Source: an uncultured Clostridia bacterium
GTDB lineage: Bacteria; Bacillota; Clostridia; Oscillospirales; Acutalibacteraceae
Direction: 5' to 3'
Assembly (NCBI GenBank): GCA_944412495.1
Contig: CALYBL010000019.1
Location: forward strand, 34,644-98,643
Length of the DNA stretch: 64,000 nucleotides
A program made the translations under genes and the position numbers. The notes below the pieces were generated by a model. It was not told where the DNA came from and ran no database searches. It saw nothing but the letters and a program-made list of their open reading frames with translations. Shown here one piece after another: positions 26,642-35,849 of this stretch. How positions within the stretch are numbered: position 1 is the stretch's first letter; the number at the start of each line of letters is the position of its first letter.

Positions 26642-27313
26642 CTAATCCTTATTCTTCTCAGGCGGACACGGTTTTGTGCATTTGCCGTGCTCGCTGTCGA
26701 TAAACATTTCTATCCTGCATATCTTTTTGCTGATATTTATTATCTCCTGCTCGACAGGGTCGGGAATATGGACCTGGTCGAGCGGGCTGACCTTTACGCC
26801 GTTGCGGCGGACAACTCTCGCAGGCGTGCCGACGGCCGTCGAATTCTCCGGCACGTCATGCAGCACGACAGAGCCGGCGGCTATCCTCGAATTGTCTCCC
26901 ACAGTTATTGGTCCCAACACCTTTGCGCCGGCGCCTATCATAACATTTTTTCCTATCGTCGGGTGCCGCTTGCCGGTATCCTTGCCCGTGCCGCCTAGTG
27001 TTACACCCTGATATATCACAGTGTCGTCGCCAACCTCGGCGGTTGCGCCTATTACCACACCGGTGCCGTGGTCTATGAAGACCCGGCGTCCGAGCTTTGC
27101 TGCCGGGTGTATCTCTATGCCGGTCTTCCTCACGGTGCGCTGTGATATCCATCTGGCAATGAAAAAGAAGCCCTTGCTGTAAAACCAGTGCGCCCGTCGG
27201 TGGCGCCGCACCGCCTTAAATCCGGGATAAAGGAAATATATTTCCAAAGATGAGCGCGCCGCCGGATCCTTCTCCTTTACGGCGGCTATGTCCTCCTTAA
27301 GTCTTTCAAACAT
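26642..27313 (-). CDS. cysE: Serine O-acetyltransferase
   Basis: CysE makes O-acetylserine from serine and acetyl-CoA, the first step to cysteine. The 223 residues comprise an N-terminal helical part and a left-handed beta helix of hexapeptide repeats. EIHPAAKLGRRVFIDHGTG holds the catalytic Asp-His pair, and VIYQGVTLGGTGKDTGKRHPTIG holds the acetyl-CoA loop. A Cys-containing C-terminal tail (SEHGKCTKPCPP) extends beyond the fold. The ATG follows GGGAGGG. It is the first gene behind the cysteine T-box and precedes cysS, an arrangement known from other Firmicutes. Confidence 0.95.
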   Translation of the reverse strand: MFERLKEDIAAVKEKDPAARSSLEIYFLYPGFKAVRRHRRAHWFYSKGFFFIARWISQRTVRKTGIEIHPAAKLGRRVFIDHGTGVVIGATAEVGDDTVIYQGVTLGGTGKDTGKRHPTIGKNVMIGAGAKVLGPITVGDNSRIAAGSVVLHDVPENSTAVGTPARVVRRNGVKVSPLDQVHIPDPVEQEIINISKKICRIEMFIDSEHGKCTKPCPPEKNKD

Positions 27314-27440
27314 GATTACTACCCTCCCTGTTTATGCTCCCGCCGCTAACGGCGGCGCTGCAGCGATATCTCACACAAATGCTTATACTCCTCTGTTTTG
27401 CGGATACGGCAGAACGGTTTCGCCGTAAATATTGCCGGAT

Positions 27441-27676
27441 AAAACAGCAAAGCCTCCTGTCCAAACGACAGGAGGCGATAAAAGCAATACCGCGGTTCCA
27501 CTCCGATTTATATCTCTAATACCCTTAACGCGGGAAACGTACCGCACTACTGTCATTTCGCACGGCAGGCTGAGAGGTGCATTCCGCTTTTCGGCATATC
27601 GTCCGCTTTCAGCCTGCGGCGGACATTCTCTGTTATGCCGGGGCAAAGCGTACTATTCCCCGTTTGCGCCTTTGTT
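27441..27676 (-). promoter_or_regulatory. T-box leader specific for cysteine
   Basis: The minus-strand RNA has the T-box element GTGGAACCGCGG (at about 27501-27490), an AGTA motif, an AGAGA box and a GCTGAAAGC distal loop, in the right order. The specifier candidate is GAA-TGC-A, with TGC at 27581-27579, a Cys codon followed by the usual purine. It ends in a terminator: GCCTCCTGTC pairs with GACAGGAGGC (27476-27452), then a T-rich run. Uncharged tRNA-Cys should favour the antiterminator and so turn on cysE and cysS. Confidence 0.93.
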
Positions 27677-27684
27677 TTTAATAT

Positions 27685-27713
27685 ATTATATACTTTAACA
27701 GTCTGATTTGCAA
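27685..27713 (-). promoter_or_regulatory. Promoter of the cysE-cysS operon
   Basis: On the minus strand TTGCAA (27713-27708) and TATAAT (27690-27685) are 17 bases apart, just upstream of the T-box leader. Confidence 0.75.
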
Positions 27714-27909
27714 CACATAAATTTGTACCCAAACAGCATGCCCGCAGCCTGACCGCATCCGGCGGCTTTTACAAGGCGAGCTGTGTGAGCACGGCATGCG
27801 TGGACCGCACAGCAGCCGATATACGACAGCTCATACAGTTCATAACAGAATGTATGCGCTCGAAGCACAAATTTTCACACCGCATAGGCCCGAAGTTCAC
27901 TGTGAGTGC

Positions 27910-28485
27910 CTATTTGTTGAAGTTAACGCATTCCCTGTTCTGATAAATGTATGTAACTCCTGATATCACCGTCAGCAGCGCCGATATCCACAGCAGCACC
28001 GAATACGCTATGCGTATTGCCAGCACTGCCGTTTCTCCCAAAAACGAAAGTGAGATGAGATACTCCATGAGCATGACGGCTATAATGGCCACCATCTGGC
28101 TGACGGTCTTGAGCTTGCCCCAGATGTTCGCCGCTATCACCTTGCCGGTCGCTGCCGCCACAAGGCGCACCGACATTATGGCGAACTCTCTGAACAGCAC
28201 TATGGCGGTGACCCATATTATGCCGTAGCCGTAGCCGGCGAGTATAAAGCCCAAAAACGCCACCGTTGTGAGCATCTTGTCGGCTATCGGGTCCAAGAAC
28301 TTGCCGAAGTCCGTCTCTATGCCACGCTTGCGTGCAATCTTGCCGTCAAAATAGTCGGTTATGCTGGCAATTATGAAGACCGCTGTGGCAACCAGCATAT
28401 GGTGCGGAAAGTCTATTATAAGCAGTGCGAGAAAAACCGGTGTCAATATTATCCTTATAATCGTCAGCTTATTTGGTGTATTCAT
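27910..28485 (-). CDS. pgsA: CDP-diacylglycerol-glycerol-3-phosphate 3-phosphatidyltransferase
   Basis: This membrane enzyme makes phosphatidylglycerol phosphate, the committed step to phosphatidylglycerol and cardiolipin. The 191 residues have about five spans and the CDP-alcohol phosphotransferase motif: DYFDGKIARKRG followed by FGKFLDPIADK (about 43-70), with the three conserved aspartates in place. It is the last gene of the long minus-strand series that follows recA; rimO ends 47 bases before it starts. This association of pgsA with rimO and recA is common in Firmicutes. Confidence 0.95.
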   Translation of the reverse strand: MNTPNKLTIIRIILTPVFLALLIIDFPHHMLVATAVFIIASITDYFDGKIARKRGIETDFGKFLDPIADKMLTTVAFLGFILAGYGYGIIWVTAIVLFREFAIMSVRLVAAATGKVIAANIWGKLKTVSQMVAIIAVMLMEYLISLSFLGETAVLAIRIAYSVLLWISALLTVISGVTYIYQNRECVNFNK

Positions 28486-28532
28486 CGCTTACCGTCCAAT
28501 CTGTAATTTTTTCCGCATAGTATAAAATGCCG

Positions 28533-29861
28533 TTACCGTACCGCCTCGCCCACAAGGTCGCCGTCGGCGGTATCGGTTATCTTAACCGTTATAAATTCGC
28601 CAGGCTCAATGCCGCCTGCGCATGTAAAGAATATCTTGCCGTCTACGTCGGGCGCCTCGGCCGCGCTCCTGCCAAACCACATTTTTATGTACACGTCGTA
28701 GCCCTCGACAAGCACTTGAGTTTCCTGTCCCTTAAGCGCTTCGTTTATTTCCTCCGATATCTCCTGCTGAAGCTGCATGACCAGCTCCTGCCGGCGCTTT
28801 TTCGTCTCTTCGTCTATCTGGCCGTCAAATCCAGCGGCAGGAGTCCCCTCCTCCTGCGAATAGGCAAAGCAGCCGAGCCTTTCAAAACGCATGGACCTTA
28901 TAAACTCCAATAGGCTTTCAAAGTCCTCCTCGCTCTCGCCTGGAAAGCCCGTTAAGATAGTCGTGCGCAGCACTATGCCGGGTATCTCGGCGCGCAGCCT
29001 GCTTATCAGCGAAATTATGTCCGATTTTGTCGTGCGCCTGTTCATTCGCCTGAGTATGCCGTCCTCGCTGTGCTGCAAGGGTATATCAATATATTTTACT
29101 ATCTTGGGATTGTCCCTTATTACCGAAATAAGCCTGTCGTCTATTTTTTCAGGATATGCGTACAGTATGCGAATCCACCTTATTCCCTCTATCCTGCACA
29201 GTCTCTCAAGCAGATCCGGCAGACGCTCGTTGCCTATGTCTTCGCCCCAGCGGGTTGTATCCTGAGCTATGAGTATGAGCTCCTTCACTCCGCGCTGAGC
29301 CAGCATAGCCGCCTCACCCACTATGTCGCTGAGGGAGCGGCTGCGGTATTTACCGCGTATGCCGGGTATTGCGCAGTAGGTGCACCTGTTGTCGCAGCCC
29401 TCCGCTATCTTTATATACGCCATGTAGTGAGGAGTGGCAATAAACCTCGGGCCGCTGAGCGGAAGCAGCAGCTTATCGTCATATCTGCACACGCGCTTTT
29501 TATCCGACAGTGCGTTTGTTATTATATCCACTATGTCGGCATTGGCACCGATGCCCACGACGGCGTCGACCTCCGGCATCTCCTTTAATATCTGCTCGCG
29601 GTATCTTTCCGCCATGCAGCCCGTAACCACAAGCAGCTTGAGGCTGCCCTCCTGCTTAAGGCGCGCTATATCCAGAATAACGTCGATAGACTCCGTCTTA
29701 GCGTCCTCTATGAACGCACAGGTGTTCACTATTATTATGTCAGCCTCGTCCTCATCCGCCGTATATTCAAAGCCGGCAAGCGCAAGCTTTGCCAGCATAA
29801 TCTCCGCGTCTATCTGGTTTTTGGAGCAGCCGAGCGACGTAAGAGATACCGTATATGCCAT
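28533..29861 (-). CDS. rimO: Ribosomal protein S12 methylthiotransferase RimO
   Basis: RimO adds a methylthio group to the conserved Asp of ribosomal protein S12. The 442 residues contain an N-terminal UPF0004 domain with Cys12, Cys48 and Cys82, which hold the second iron-sulfur cluster. The radical SAM motif is CDNRCTYC (Cys156, 160, 163), and a C-terminal TRAM domain (about 370-440) follows. The opening VSLTSLGCSKNQIDAE is characteristic of RimO rather than MiaB. It lies between recX (32 bases upstream) and pgsA in one transcription series. Confidence 0.95.
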   Translation of the reverse strand: MAYTVSLTSLGCSKNQIDAEIMLAKLALAGFEYTADEDEADIIIVNTCAFIEDAKTESIDVILDIARLKQEGSLKLLVVTGCMAERYREQILKEMPEVDAVVGIGANADIVDIITNALSDKKRVCRYDDKLLLPLSGPRFIATPHYMAYIKIAEGCDNRCTYCAIPGIRGKYRSRSLSDIVGEAAMLAQRGVKELILIAQDTTRWGEDIGNERLPDLLERLCRIEGIRWIRILYAYPEKIDDRLISVIRDNPKIVKYIDIPLQHSEDGILRRMNRRTTKSDIISLISRLRAEIPGIVLRTTILTGFPGESEEDFESLLEFIRSMRFERLGCFAYSQEEGTPAAGFDGQIDEETKKRRQELVMQLQQEISEEINEALKGQETQVLVEGYDVYIKMWFGRSAAEAPDVDGKIFFTCAGGIEPGEFITVKITDTADGDLVGEAVR

Positions 29862-29893
29862 TATACCATCCTCTGTATCAAAAAAATGTCGTA

Positions 29894-30589
29894 TTATTCA
29901 TCATATGAAATTTCTCCCACAGCGGCCGATATGTCCGCCGCGGAAAAGCCCTTGCGGTAAAGCATGGCGTACATCTTACGCCTGCCCGCCGCATCCGACG
30001 GGATTTCCTTGTATTTTGCCGCAATAAGTCTGCGTATGCTCTCCACAGGGTCGTGCTCGATGCCGGACACCAGTGCCTCGGCCGTTTCACCGTCAAAGCC
30101 CTTTTCCTTGAGCTTTATTACCGCGTGCCTTCTGGACATGCCCTTTCGGCATATATATTCCTCCGCCAGCCTGCGGCCGAAATCCTCTTCATGTATAAGT
30201 CCCAGCCTCAGCATTTCACTGCACGCCGACTCGGCCGCACCGCGAGGAAAAGACTCGCACAGCTTTTTTACAAGCCCGCCGGAGGAATAATCCCTGCCCG
30301 TCAGCAAAAAGAGTGCCTTGCTCTTTGCACGCGCAAAATTTGATTCCTCTATTATCGCCGTGAGCTCCTCATACTCAAGTCTTGCACCGGGCTTTATTCC
30401 ATGGCTTTCGGCAACGGCCGGATTTAAGTATATGTGCCGGTACTCATCAGTGCTGCCGGTACGCCTGCCGTCGGCGCGCGGGAGCAGCCCTTTTATCTCG
30501 GCATAAAGATATTCGTCCATGTCGGTTTTAACGGAAACAACGCCGCCGCGGACTCTTTTGGCTGATATTACCGTTATGTATTCACTCAT
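29894..30589 (-). CDS. recX: RecA regulator RecX
   Basis: RecX binds RecA filaments and limits their activity. The 231 residues form the three-helix repeats of the family, e.g. ALFLLTGRDYSSGGLVKKLCESFP and HAVIKLKEKGFDGETAEALVSG; an N-terminal beta-type extension is typical of Firmicute RecX. Its ATG overlaps the recA stop by one base (TGATG), so translation is coupled and dosage follows RecA. Confidence 0.92.
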   Translation of the reverse strand: MSEYITVISAKRVRGGVVSVKTDMDEYLYAEIKGLLPRADGRRTGSTDEYRHIYLNPAVAESHGIKPGARLEYEELTAIIEESNFARAKSKALFLLTGRDYSSGGLVKKLCESFPRGAAESACSEMLRLGLIHEEDFGRRLAEEYICRKGMSRRHAVIKLKEKGFDGETAEALVSGIEHDPVESIRRLIAAKYKEIPSDAAGRRKMYAMLYRKGFSAADISAAVGEISYDE

Positions 30590-31710
30590 CAGTCGTCGAC
30601 CGCTATGTCTATATTCACCTTAGATTTACTCTCAGATTTGACCTTTTTATCGGCCGGTGCATCCGCCTCCGCCGCAATTTCAGATATTTCTGCCTTCTGC
30701 GGCGCGGCTCTGTGCTGCGACTTTGCTGATTCCGCCAGCTTGGCGCGTATCTTTGCCTCTACCTCAGCCGCAACCTCCGGATTGTCCCGGAAATATATCT
30801 TTGCGTTGTCACGGCCCTGCCCAAGGCGCGTTTCGCCGTATGAAAACCATGCGCCGCTTTTCTGCACTACATCCGTTGCTACGCCCAAATCGACAAGCTC
30901 GCCCTCCTTGGAGATGCCCTCGCCGTACATTATGTCAAACTCGGCCGTCTTAAAGGGCGGCGCAACCTTGTTCTTTACAACCTTTGCACGCGTGCGGGAG
31001 CCTATCATCTCGCCGCCGCTTTTAAGCGTATCGGCACGGCGTATCTCCATGCGCACAGAGGAGTAAAACTTGAGCGCACGTCCGCCGGGAGTAACCTCGG
31101 GATTTCCGTATACCACGCCGACCTTTTCCCTCAACTGGTTTATGAATATGGCAACGCAGTTGGACTTGGATATTGCGCCGGCCAGCTTACGCAGCGCCTG
31201 TGACATCAGTCTCGCCTGAAGTCCGACATGAGAATCACCCATCTCACCCTCTATTTCAGCCTTCGGCACCAGTGCCGCGACCGAGTCGACCACCACAACG
31301 TCAATAGCATTTGACCTTACCAGCGCCTCGGCTATCTCCAGCGCCTGCTCGCCGGTATCCGGCTGAGAGACAAGCAGAGAGTCAATATCTACGCCAAGCG
31401 CCGCGGCATATACAGGGTCGAGCGCATGCTCGACATCAATAAACGCCGCTTCGCCTCCGGCCTTCTGTGCCTGTGCCACTATGTGCAAAGCCACTGTCGT
31501 CTTGCCCGATGACTCCGGCCCGTATATCTCTACTATCCTGCCGCGCGGAACTCCGCCTATACCGAGCGCCATATCCAGTGATATTGAGCCGGTGGAGATG
31601 CTCTCGACATTCATGCTTGCGTTCTGGCCCAGCTTCATTACCGCGCCCTTGCCAAACTGCTTTTCTATGTGTGCAAGCGCCGTTTCAAGCGCCTTACTTT
31701 TATCAGACAT
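30589..31710 (-). CDS. recA: Recombinase RecA
   Basis: RecA catalyses strand exchange and triggers LexA cleavage. The 373 residues show Walker [10 protein letters not shown] (about 64-72), Walker [12 protein letters not shown], the loop [10 protein letters not shown], and the core [17 protein letters not shown]. The C-terminal tail is acidic and Ala/Lys-rich. GAGGGAG precedes the ATG. No LexA box is obvious in the 70 bases upstream, so expression may come from the upstream cluster or a cryptic promoter. recX is coupled downstream. Confidence 0.98.
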   Translation of the reverse strand: MSDKSKALETALAHIEKQFGKGAVMKLGQNASMNVESISTGSISLDMALGIGGVPRGRIVEIYGPESSGKTTVALHIVAQAQKAGGEAAFIDVEHALDPVYAAALGVDIDSLLVSQPDTGEQALEIAEALVRSNAIDVVVVDSVAALVPKAEIEGEMGDSHVGLQARLMSQALRKLAGAISKSNCVAIFINQLREKVGVVYGNPEVTPGGRALKFYSSVRMEIRRADTLKSGGEMIGSRTRAKVVKNKVAPPFKTAEFDIMYGEGISKEGELVDLGVATDVVQKSGAWFSYGETRLGQGRDNAKIYFRDNPEVAAEVEAKIRAKLAESAKSQHRAAPQKAEISEIAAEADAPADKKVKSESKSKVNIDIAVDD

Positions 31711-31780
31711 ATCTCCCTCATTTCCCCTGCTAAGCAGGATGTTTTTTGCCTATTTATTATACTATACAAACCGCCTGTTA

Positions 31781-32638
31781 TCAACTTGACCGCCGATTTA
31801 GTGTCCCATAAACGACCCTGTCTATCGCTGCGTAATCCGCTATTCGGCATATATCTTCAAAGCCGCTCTCCCTCATTATGCCGGACACCGCATCCGCCTG
31901 AGCTATTCCCACTTCAAACGCCAGCATTCCGCCGGGCTTTAAAAGGGCAGTGTAGTTTCTGCATATCAAGCGGTAAAACATCAGTCCGTCGTTGCCGCCG
32001 TTGAGCGCGCTTTCGGGCTCAAGCCTCACCTCGCGCTGGAGAGAAGGCATATCACCCTCCGGAATATACGGAGGGTTTGATACTATTATATCAAAATCCC
32101 CGCCAAGCTCTGCGGGCGGAACGCCAAGCGCGTCAGCCTTAAGCGCTGCGATACTCACGCCGTTTATGCCGGCGTTTCGCTTTGTCATTTTAAGCGGAAT
32201 ATCATATAAATCGGCAGCATACACCTCAGCGTCATTAAGATTTTTTGCGGCCGCGACCGCTATGCATCCGCTGCCGCAGCAGAGGTCCAGCAGCCTCGCC
32301 CTGTTTATCTCCTGTGCCTTTTTTATAACAAGCTGAGCTAACAGCTCGGTCTCCGGACGGGGAATAAGCACACCGGGGCAGACCTCAAAATCAAGCGAAT
32401 AAAACTCCCAGTGCCCCAATATGTACTGCAGCGGCTCGCCGGCCGTCCGCCTGCTCAGCGCAGATATGATTTTCTCCTCTGCGCTCCGCTCAAGCGCCGT
32501 CTCCGGCTTTAAAATCAAGTCGGCGCCGCTAAAGCCTGTGTATTCCGATATTATCAGCCGTGCCTCACGCTTATATTCCTCTATGCCGGAGGCCTTAAGC
32601 TGTGCCTCGGCTCTGTCACGAATTTGCTGCAAGGTCAT
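31781..32638 (-). CDS. prmC: Release factor glutamine methyltransferase PrmC
   Basis: PrmC methylates the Gln of the GGQ motif in peptide release factors RF1 and RF2. The 285 residues have the N-terminal helical domain (1-75), SAM motif I LLDLCCGSGCIAVAAA and the catalytic VSNPPYIP (NPPY). Also present is IPRPETELL, which contacts the release factor. The ATG lies within the end of the DUF1385 gene (23-base overlap). prmC next to a YqhQ-like DUF1385 gene is a recurrent clostridial arrangement, often beside prfA, which is absent here. Confidence 0.94.
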   Translation of the reverse strand: MTLQQIRDRAEAQLKASGIEEYKREARLIISEYTGFSGADLILKPETALERSAEEKIISALSRRTAGEPLQYILGHWEFYSLDFEVCPGVLIPRPETELLAQLVIKKAQEINRARLLDLCCGSGCIAVAAAKNLNDAEVYAADLYDIPLKMTKRNAGINGVSIAALKADALGVPPAELGGDFDIIVSNPPYIPEGDMPSLQREVRLEPESALNGGNDGLMFYRLICRNYTALLKPGGMLAFEVGIAQADAVSGIMRESGFEDICRIADYAAIDRVVYGTLNRRSS

Positions 32639-33647
32639 TTGTCTTCAGCCTGCCATGTCCTGCTATCTCTATCATATCGCTGTTGTCGCCCGGCAGGACT
32701 TCCTTAAGCGCCTGTATGGCGACCTCTATCATGCTGTCGTCCGGCTCCTTAGTCGTAAGGCGCTGCATCCACATGCCCGGCGCCGATATTATACGGGTCA
32801 GACGGTTGTCATATTTCCCGCATATCTTGATAAGCTCATAGCCAAAACCGCATATAAGAGGAACAAGCAATATTTTTATTATAACCCAGAATATACGCAT
32901 TCTCGGCATAAGCAGCTCATCAAAGAGCAGTCCCAGCACGCTTGACACTATTATGCCGACCAGCAGCATGAGTATCAGAAACGACGTTCCGCAGCGAGGG
33001 TGGAAGCGCCTGTACTTGCGCACATTCTCCACCGTAAGCTCCTCGCCGTGCTCGTAGCAGAAGATGGTTTTATGCTCGGCGCCGTGATACATAAACATCC
33101 TTTTTATGTCCTTCATCATCGTGATAAGGGCAATATAGCCCACAAAAATCCCTATTTTGAGGACACCCTCAAATACCGTTTTAAAGCCTGTCAGAGCCAG
33201 ATTCGTGTGCTCGTTTATAAGGTCGAACAGGAAGGAGGGCAGATACATGAACAGCACAACCGCAATGGCCACACCTATTATGGCGGCAATCACCGTAAGC
33301 ACCGATACAAACGCGGAGGACACCTCTCCCTTATTTTCGCCGTCCTTACCGTCTTTGCCGTCATTTTTTCCCATTTCCTCGCTCATCGACTTGTCGGCCG
33401 ATATCATCAGTGCCTTGTAGCCCAGCTTTAGCGACTCTATAAGGTTTACTATGCCGCGGATTAGCGGCCAGCCCAATATCTTTACCTTGTCCCTTATCTT
33501 TTTGTCCTCAATAATATCTGTGGATATGCTGCCGTCCGGCAGCCTGCAGCACACCGACGTCTTTTTCGGACCTCTCATCATTATTCCTTCAATAAGCGCC
33601 TGCCCGCCTATTGACGTGCGCCTGCAGGCGCTGCTTTCGTTCTGCAT
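32616..33647 (-). CDS. DUF1385 membrane protein (YqhQ-like)
   Basis: This 343-residue protein matches DUF1385. Landmarks are GGQALIEGIMMRGP near the start, GWPLIRGIVNLIESLKLGYKAL, MFMYHGAEHKTIFCYEHGEELTVENVRKYRRFHPRCGTSFL (abbreviated here by its HGAEHKT and HPRCGTSF blocks), and three to four membrane spans. The conserved His, Glu and Cys suggest metal binding, but the biochemical role is not established. A charged insert (about 88-105) is local. GGAG precedes the ATG, and the gene lies 11 bases after the histidine kinase gene. Confidence 0.9.
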   Translation of the reverse strand: MQNESSACRRTSIGGQALIEGIMMRGPKKTSVCCRLPDGSISTDIIEDKKIRDKVKILGWPLIRGIVNLIESLKLGYKALMISADKSMSEEMGKNDGKDGKDGENKGEVSSAFVSVLTVIAAIIGVAIAVVLFMYLPSFLFDLINEHTNLALTGFKTVFEGVLKIGIFVGYIALITMMKDIKRMFMYHGAEHKTIFCYEHGEELTVENVRKYRRFHPRCGTSFLILMLLVGIIVSSVLGLLFDELLMPRMRIFWVIIKILLVPLICGFGYELIKICGKYDNRLTRIISAPGMWMQRLTTKEPDDSMIEVAIQALKEVLPGDNSDMIEIAGHGRLKTNDLAANS

Positions 33648-33658
33648 AGGCTATGCTC

Positions 33659-35086
33659 CTAACTTTGATTTTCTATATCTTCTCTTTCCGGCTCTGCCGG
33701 AAGCATTATTGTCACCGTTGTGCCCTTGCCCTCCTCGCTCTCTATCGCCATAAGGCCGTTGTGCTTGCGGACTATTTCGTCCGCTACTGCAAGGCCGACA
33801 CCAGAGCCTCTTACGCTGTTGGACGCTTTATAAAAACGTTCCTTTACCTTGTCAAGCTCGGTCGACGGTATGCCGCAGCCGTTGTCTGCAAAGGCTATTT
33901 TTATGTAGCCGTCGCTATATTCGGCTGACACCTCTACCTTCCCGCCGGGCTCTGTATATTTGAGCGCGTTGTCAAGTATGTTTATAAACACCTGCTTTAG
34001 CCTGTTGCCGTCGCCTGTAACAAGGGGGAGCTGGCTCGGCTCATTATATATAAGCCGCTTGCCGCTGCTTTTGGCCGACTCCTCATATATTATAACAGCC
34101 TCAGCAAGCTCTGCCAATATATCTATCTTTTCCATTTTAAAGGACATCTGTCCGCTCTGCAGGCGTGAAAGGTCAAGCATTTCCTCAACCAGCGCGGAAA
34201 GCCGTTCGGTTTCGGACATTATTACGTCCATGCCCTTTTCAACAAGCTCCTTATCTTCACCCGCAGCGCTTTTTATCGTCTCGCTCCAGCCCTTTATCGC
34301 CGTCAGCGGCGTCCTTAGCTCGTGCGACACCGACGATATAAAATCATTTTTTATCTTTTCGGCAGATTTGAGCTCGCCTGCCATAAAGTTTATCGTGTCG
34401 CACAGCTCGCCTATTTCGTCGTTCTGTGATACCTCTATTTTCGCGTCAAAATCACCAAGGGCAATACGGCGGGCAACAAGGCCGATAGCCTTTATAGGCT
34501 TGGTTATGGTTCCTACAAAATAAAATCCTAAAAAAACCGTAAACAGCACAAATATCGCGCCTACTGCTATTGAAGCCACAACAGCGATTAAAATCTGATG
34601 GTCCACTCTTTCAAGAGAAACCACACATCTGACGGCGCCTATCACCTCGCCGTGTGTCGTGAAGACATTTGTCACCGCCATTATCTTCTCGCCGGACGAG
34701 TTTTGGCCGACATATCTGAACGCTTCATCCGATTCCGACGCCTCGTCATATTCCTCCTGAACTGAGGAACCGTCAATATACCCGGAGGTGCTGACAAAAA
34801 CTTCACCGTCAGCATTGATAAACTGAATTTCCATTTTGGATTTTTCAGTATATTCGCTCGCAAACCTGTATGCATTTTCCATGTAATCGTCACTCGATGT
34901 GCCGCTATACTGGCTGAGTATATTGTCAAGCGTGTCCGTCATGTACCTGTCGACAGTATTATAATAATAATTACTCAGCAGCAGCGCAAGCACAAGTATG
35001 AATATAAACACGACAGACAATACCACCGCGAGAACATTTACAAGCCATCGCCTGGTTATTCCGTTTAATTTTACTCTTAAGCTCAT
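33659..35086 (-). CDS. Membrane sensor histidine kinase
   Basis: The 475 residues are ordered as first membrane span (16-38), extracytoplasmic sensing domain (about 40-165, PAS-like with FINADGEVFVST), second span (165-192), HAMP (192-245), HisKA with SHELRTPL (His255), and HATPase with N box DNALKYTEPGG and G boxes DNGCGIP and GSGVGLA. The GTG/ATG position follows GGGGGA. The cognate regulator lies 32 bases upstream in the same unit. The context with MreB and a lipoprotein suggests that it reads an envelope state. The signal is unknown. Confidence 0.93.
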   Translation of the reverse strand: MSLRVKLNGITRRWLVNVLAVVLSVVFIFILVLALLLSNYYYNTVDRYMTDTLDNILSQYSGTSSDDYMENAYRFASEYTEKSKMEIQFINADGEVFVSTSGYIDGSSVQEEYDEASESDEAFRYVGQNSSGEKIMAVTNVFTTHGEVIGAVRCVVSLERVDHQILIAVVASIAVGAIFVLFTVFLGFYFVGTITKPIKAIGLVARRIALGDFDAKIEVSQNDEIGELCDTINFMAGELKSAEKIKNDFISSVSHELRTPLTAIKGWSETIKSAAGEDKELVEKGMDVIMSETERLSALVEEMLDLSRLQSGQMSFKMEKIDILAELAEAVIIYEESAKSSGKRLIYNEPSQLPLVTGDGNRLKQVFINILDNALKYTEPGGKVEVSAEYSDGYIKIAFADNGCGIPSTELDKVKERFYKASNSVRGSGVGLAVADEIVRKHNGLMAIESEEGKGTTVTIMLPAEPEREDIENQS

Positions 35087-35118
35087 GACAATCCCCCGGA
35101 TGCGCCTACATATATTCT

Positions 35119-35829
35119 TTAATTAACAGCCCACTTATAGCCTATTCCCCACACCGTCAATATATATTTCGGCGCCGACGGCTCATCCTCTATCTTTATT
35201 CTCAGCCGGCGTATATTTACGTCGACTATCTTTTCTTCGCCAAAGAATGCGTCGCCCCACACCCTGTTAAGTATATCCGTACGCGACAGCGCGACGCCGG
35301 GATGCGTAAAGAAAAATTCAATAATCTGAAATTCAACCTGTGTAAGCTCTATCGGCACGCCGTTTTTAAGCAGCATGCGCCGGCGCAGATTCAGGGTAAA
35401 TTCGCCAAGCGTTATTTCCTCATCATTTGGGACCGCCCTCATCCCGGACTCAAGCATTTCAACGCGGCGGTTGAGCGAGTCAACCCTCGCTACAAGCTCA
35501 GACGGTGAAAATGGCTTTGTTATGTAGTCGTCGGCGCCAAGCATAAGCCCGCTTACCTTATCCATTTCCTGCGTGCGGGCAGTCAGCATTATTATTCCTA
35601 TTGTATTGCTGCGCTTGCGTATCTCCTTACACACTGCAAGGCCGTCCATACTGCCCGGCATCATTATGTCGAGTATGGCTATCTGGAAGTTTCCGCCCTG
35701 CTCATTGAATATGCGCATTGCCTCTTCTCCGTTTTCTGCCTCTACCGTCTCATATCCGCCGCGCTTGAGGTTTATTACTATAAACTCTCTTATAACTGTC
35801 TCGTCTTCTGCCACGAGTACCCTTCTCAT
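35119..35829 (-). CDS. OmpR/PhoB-type response regulator
   Basis: This 236-residue regulator has a receiver domain with acidic pocket (AEDE) and phosphoacceptor Asp54 (AILDIMMPG), the switch Thr in MLTAR and Lys in TKPFSP. It is followed by a winged-helix DNA-binding domain (about 135-235, ending ILTVWGIGYKW). It should be phosphorylated by the kinase encoded immediately downstream. The gene lies between the lipoprotein gene (21 bases upstream) and the kinase gene (33 bases downstream), all apparently on one transcript. Confidence 0.95.
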   Translation of the reverse strand: MRRVLVAEDETVIREFIVINLKRGGYETVEAENGEEAMRIFNEQGGNFQIAILDIMMPGSMDGLAVCKEIRKRSNTIGIIMLTARTQEMDKVSGLMLGADDYITKPFSPSELVARVDSLNRRVEMLESGMRAVPNDEEITLGEFTLNLRRRMLLKNGVPIELTQVEFQIIEFFFTHPGVALSRTDILNRVWGDAFFGEEKIVDVNIRRLRIKIEDEPSAPKYILTVWGIGYKWAVN

Positions 35830-35849
35830 ATGTATCCCCCTTTTTATGC

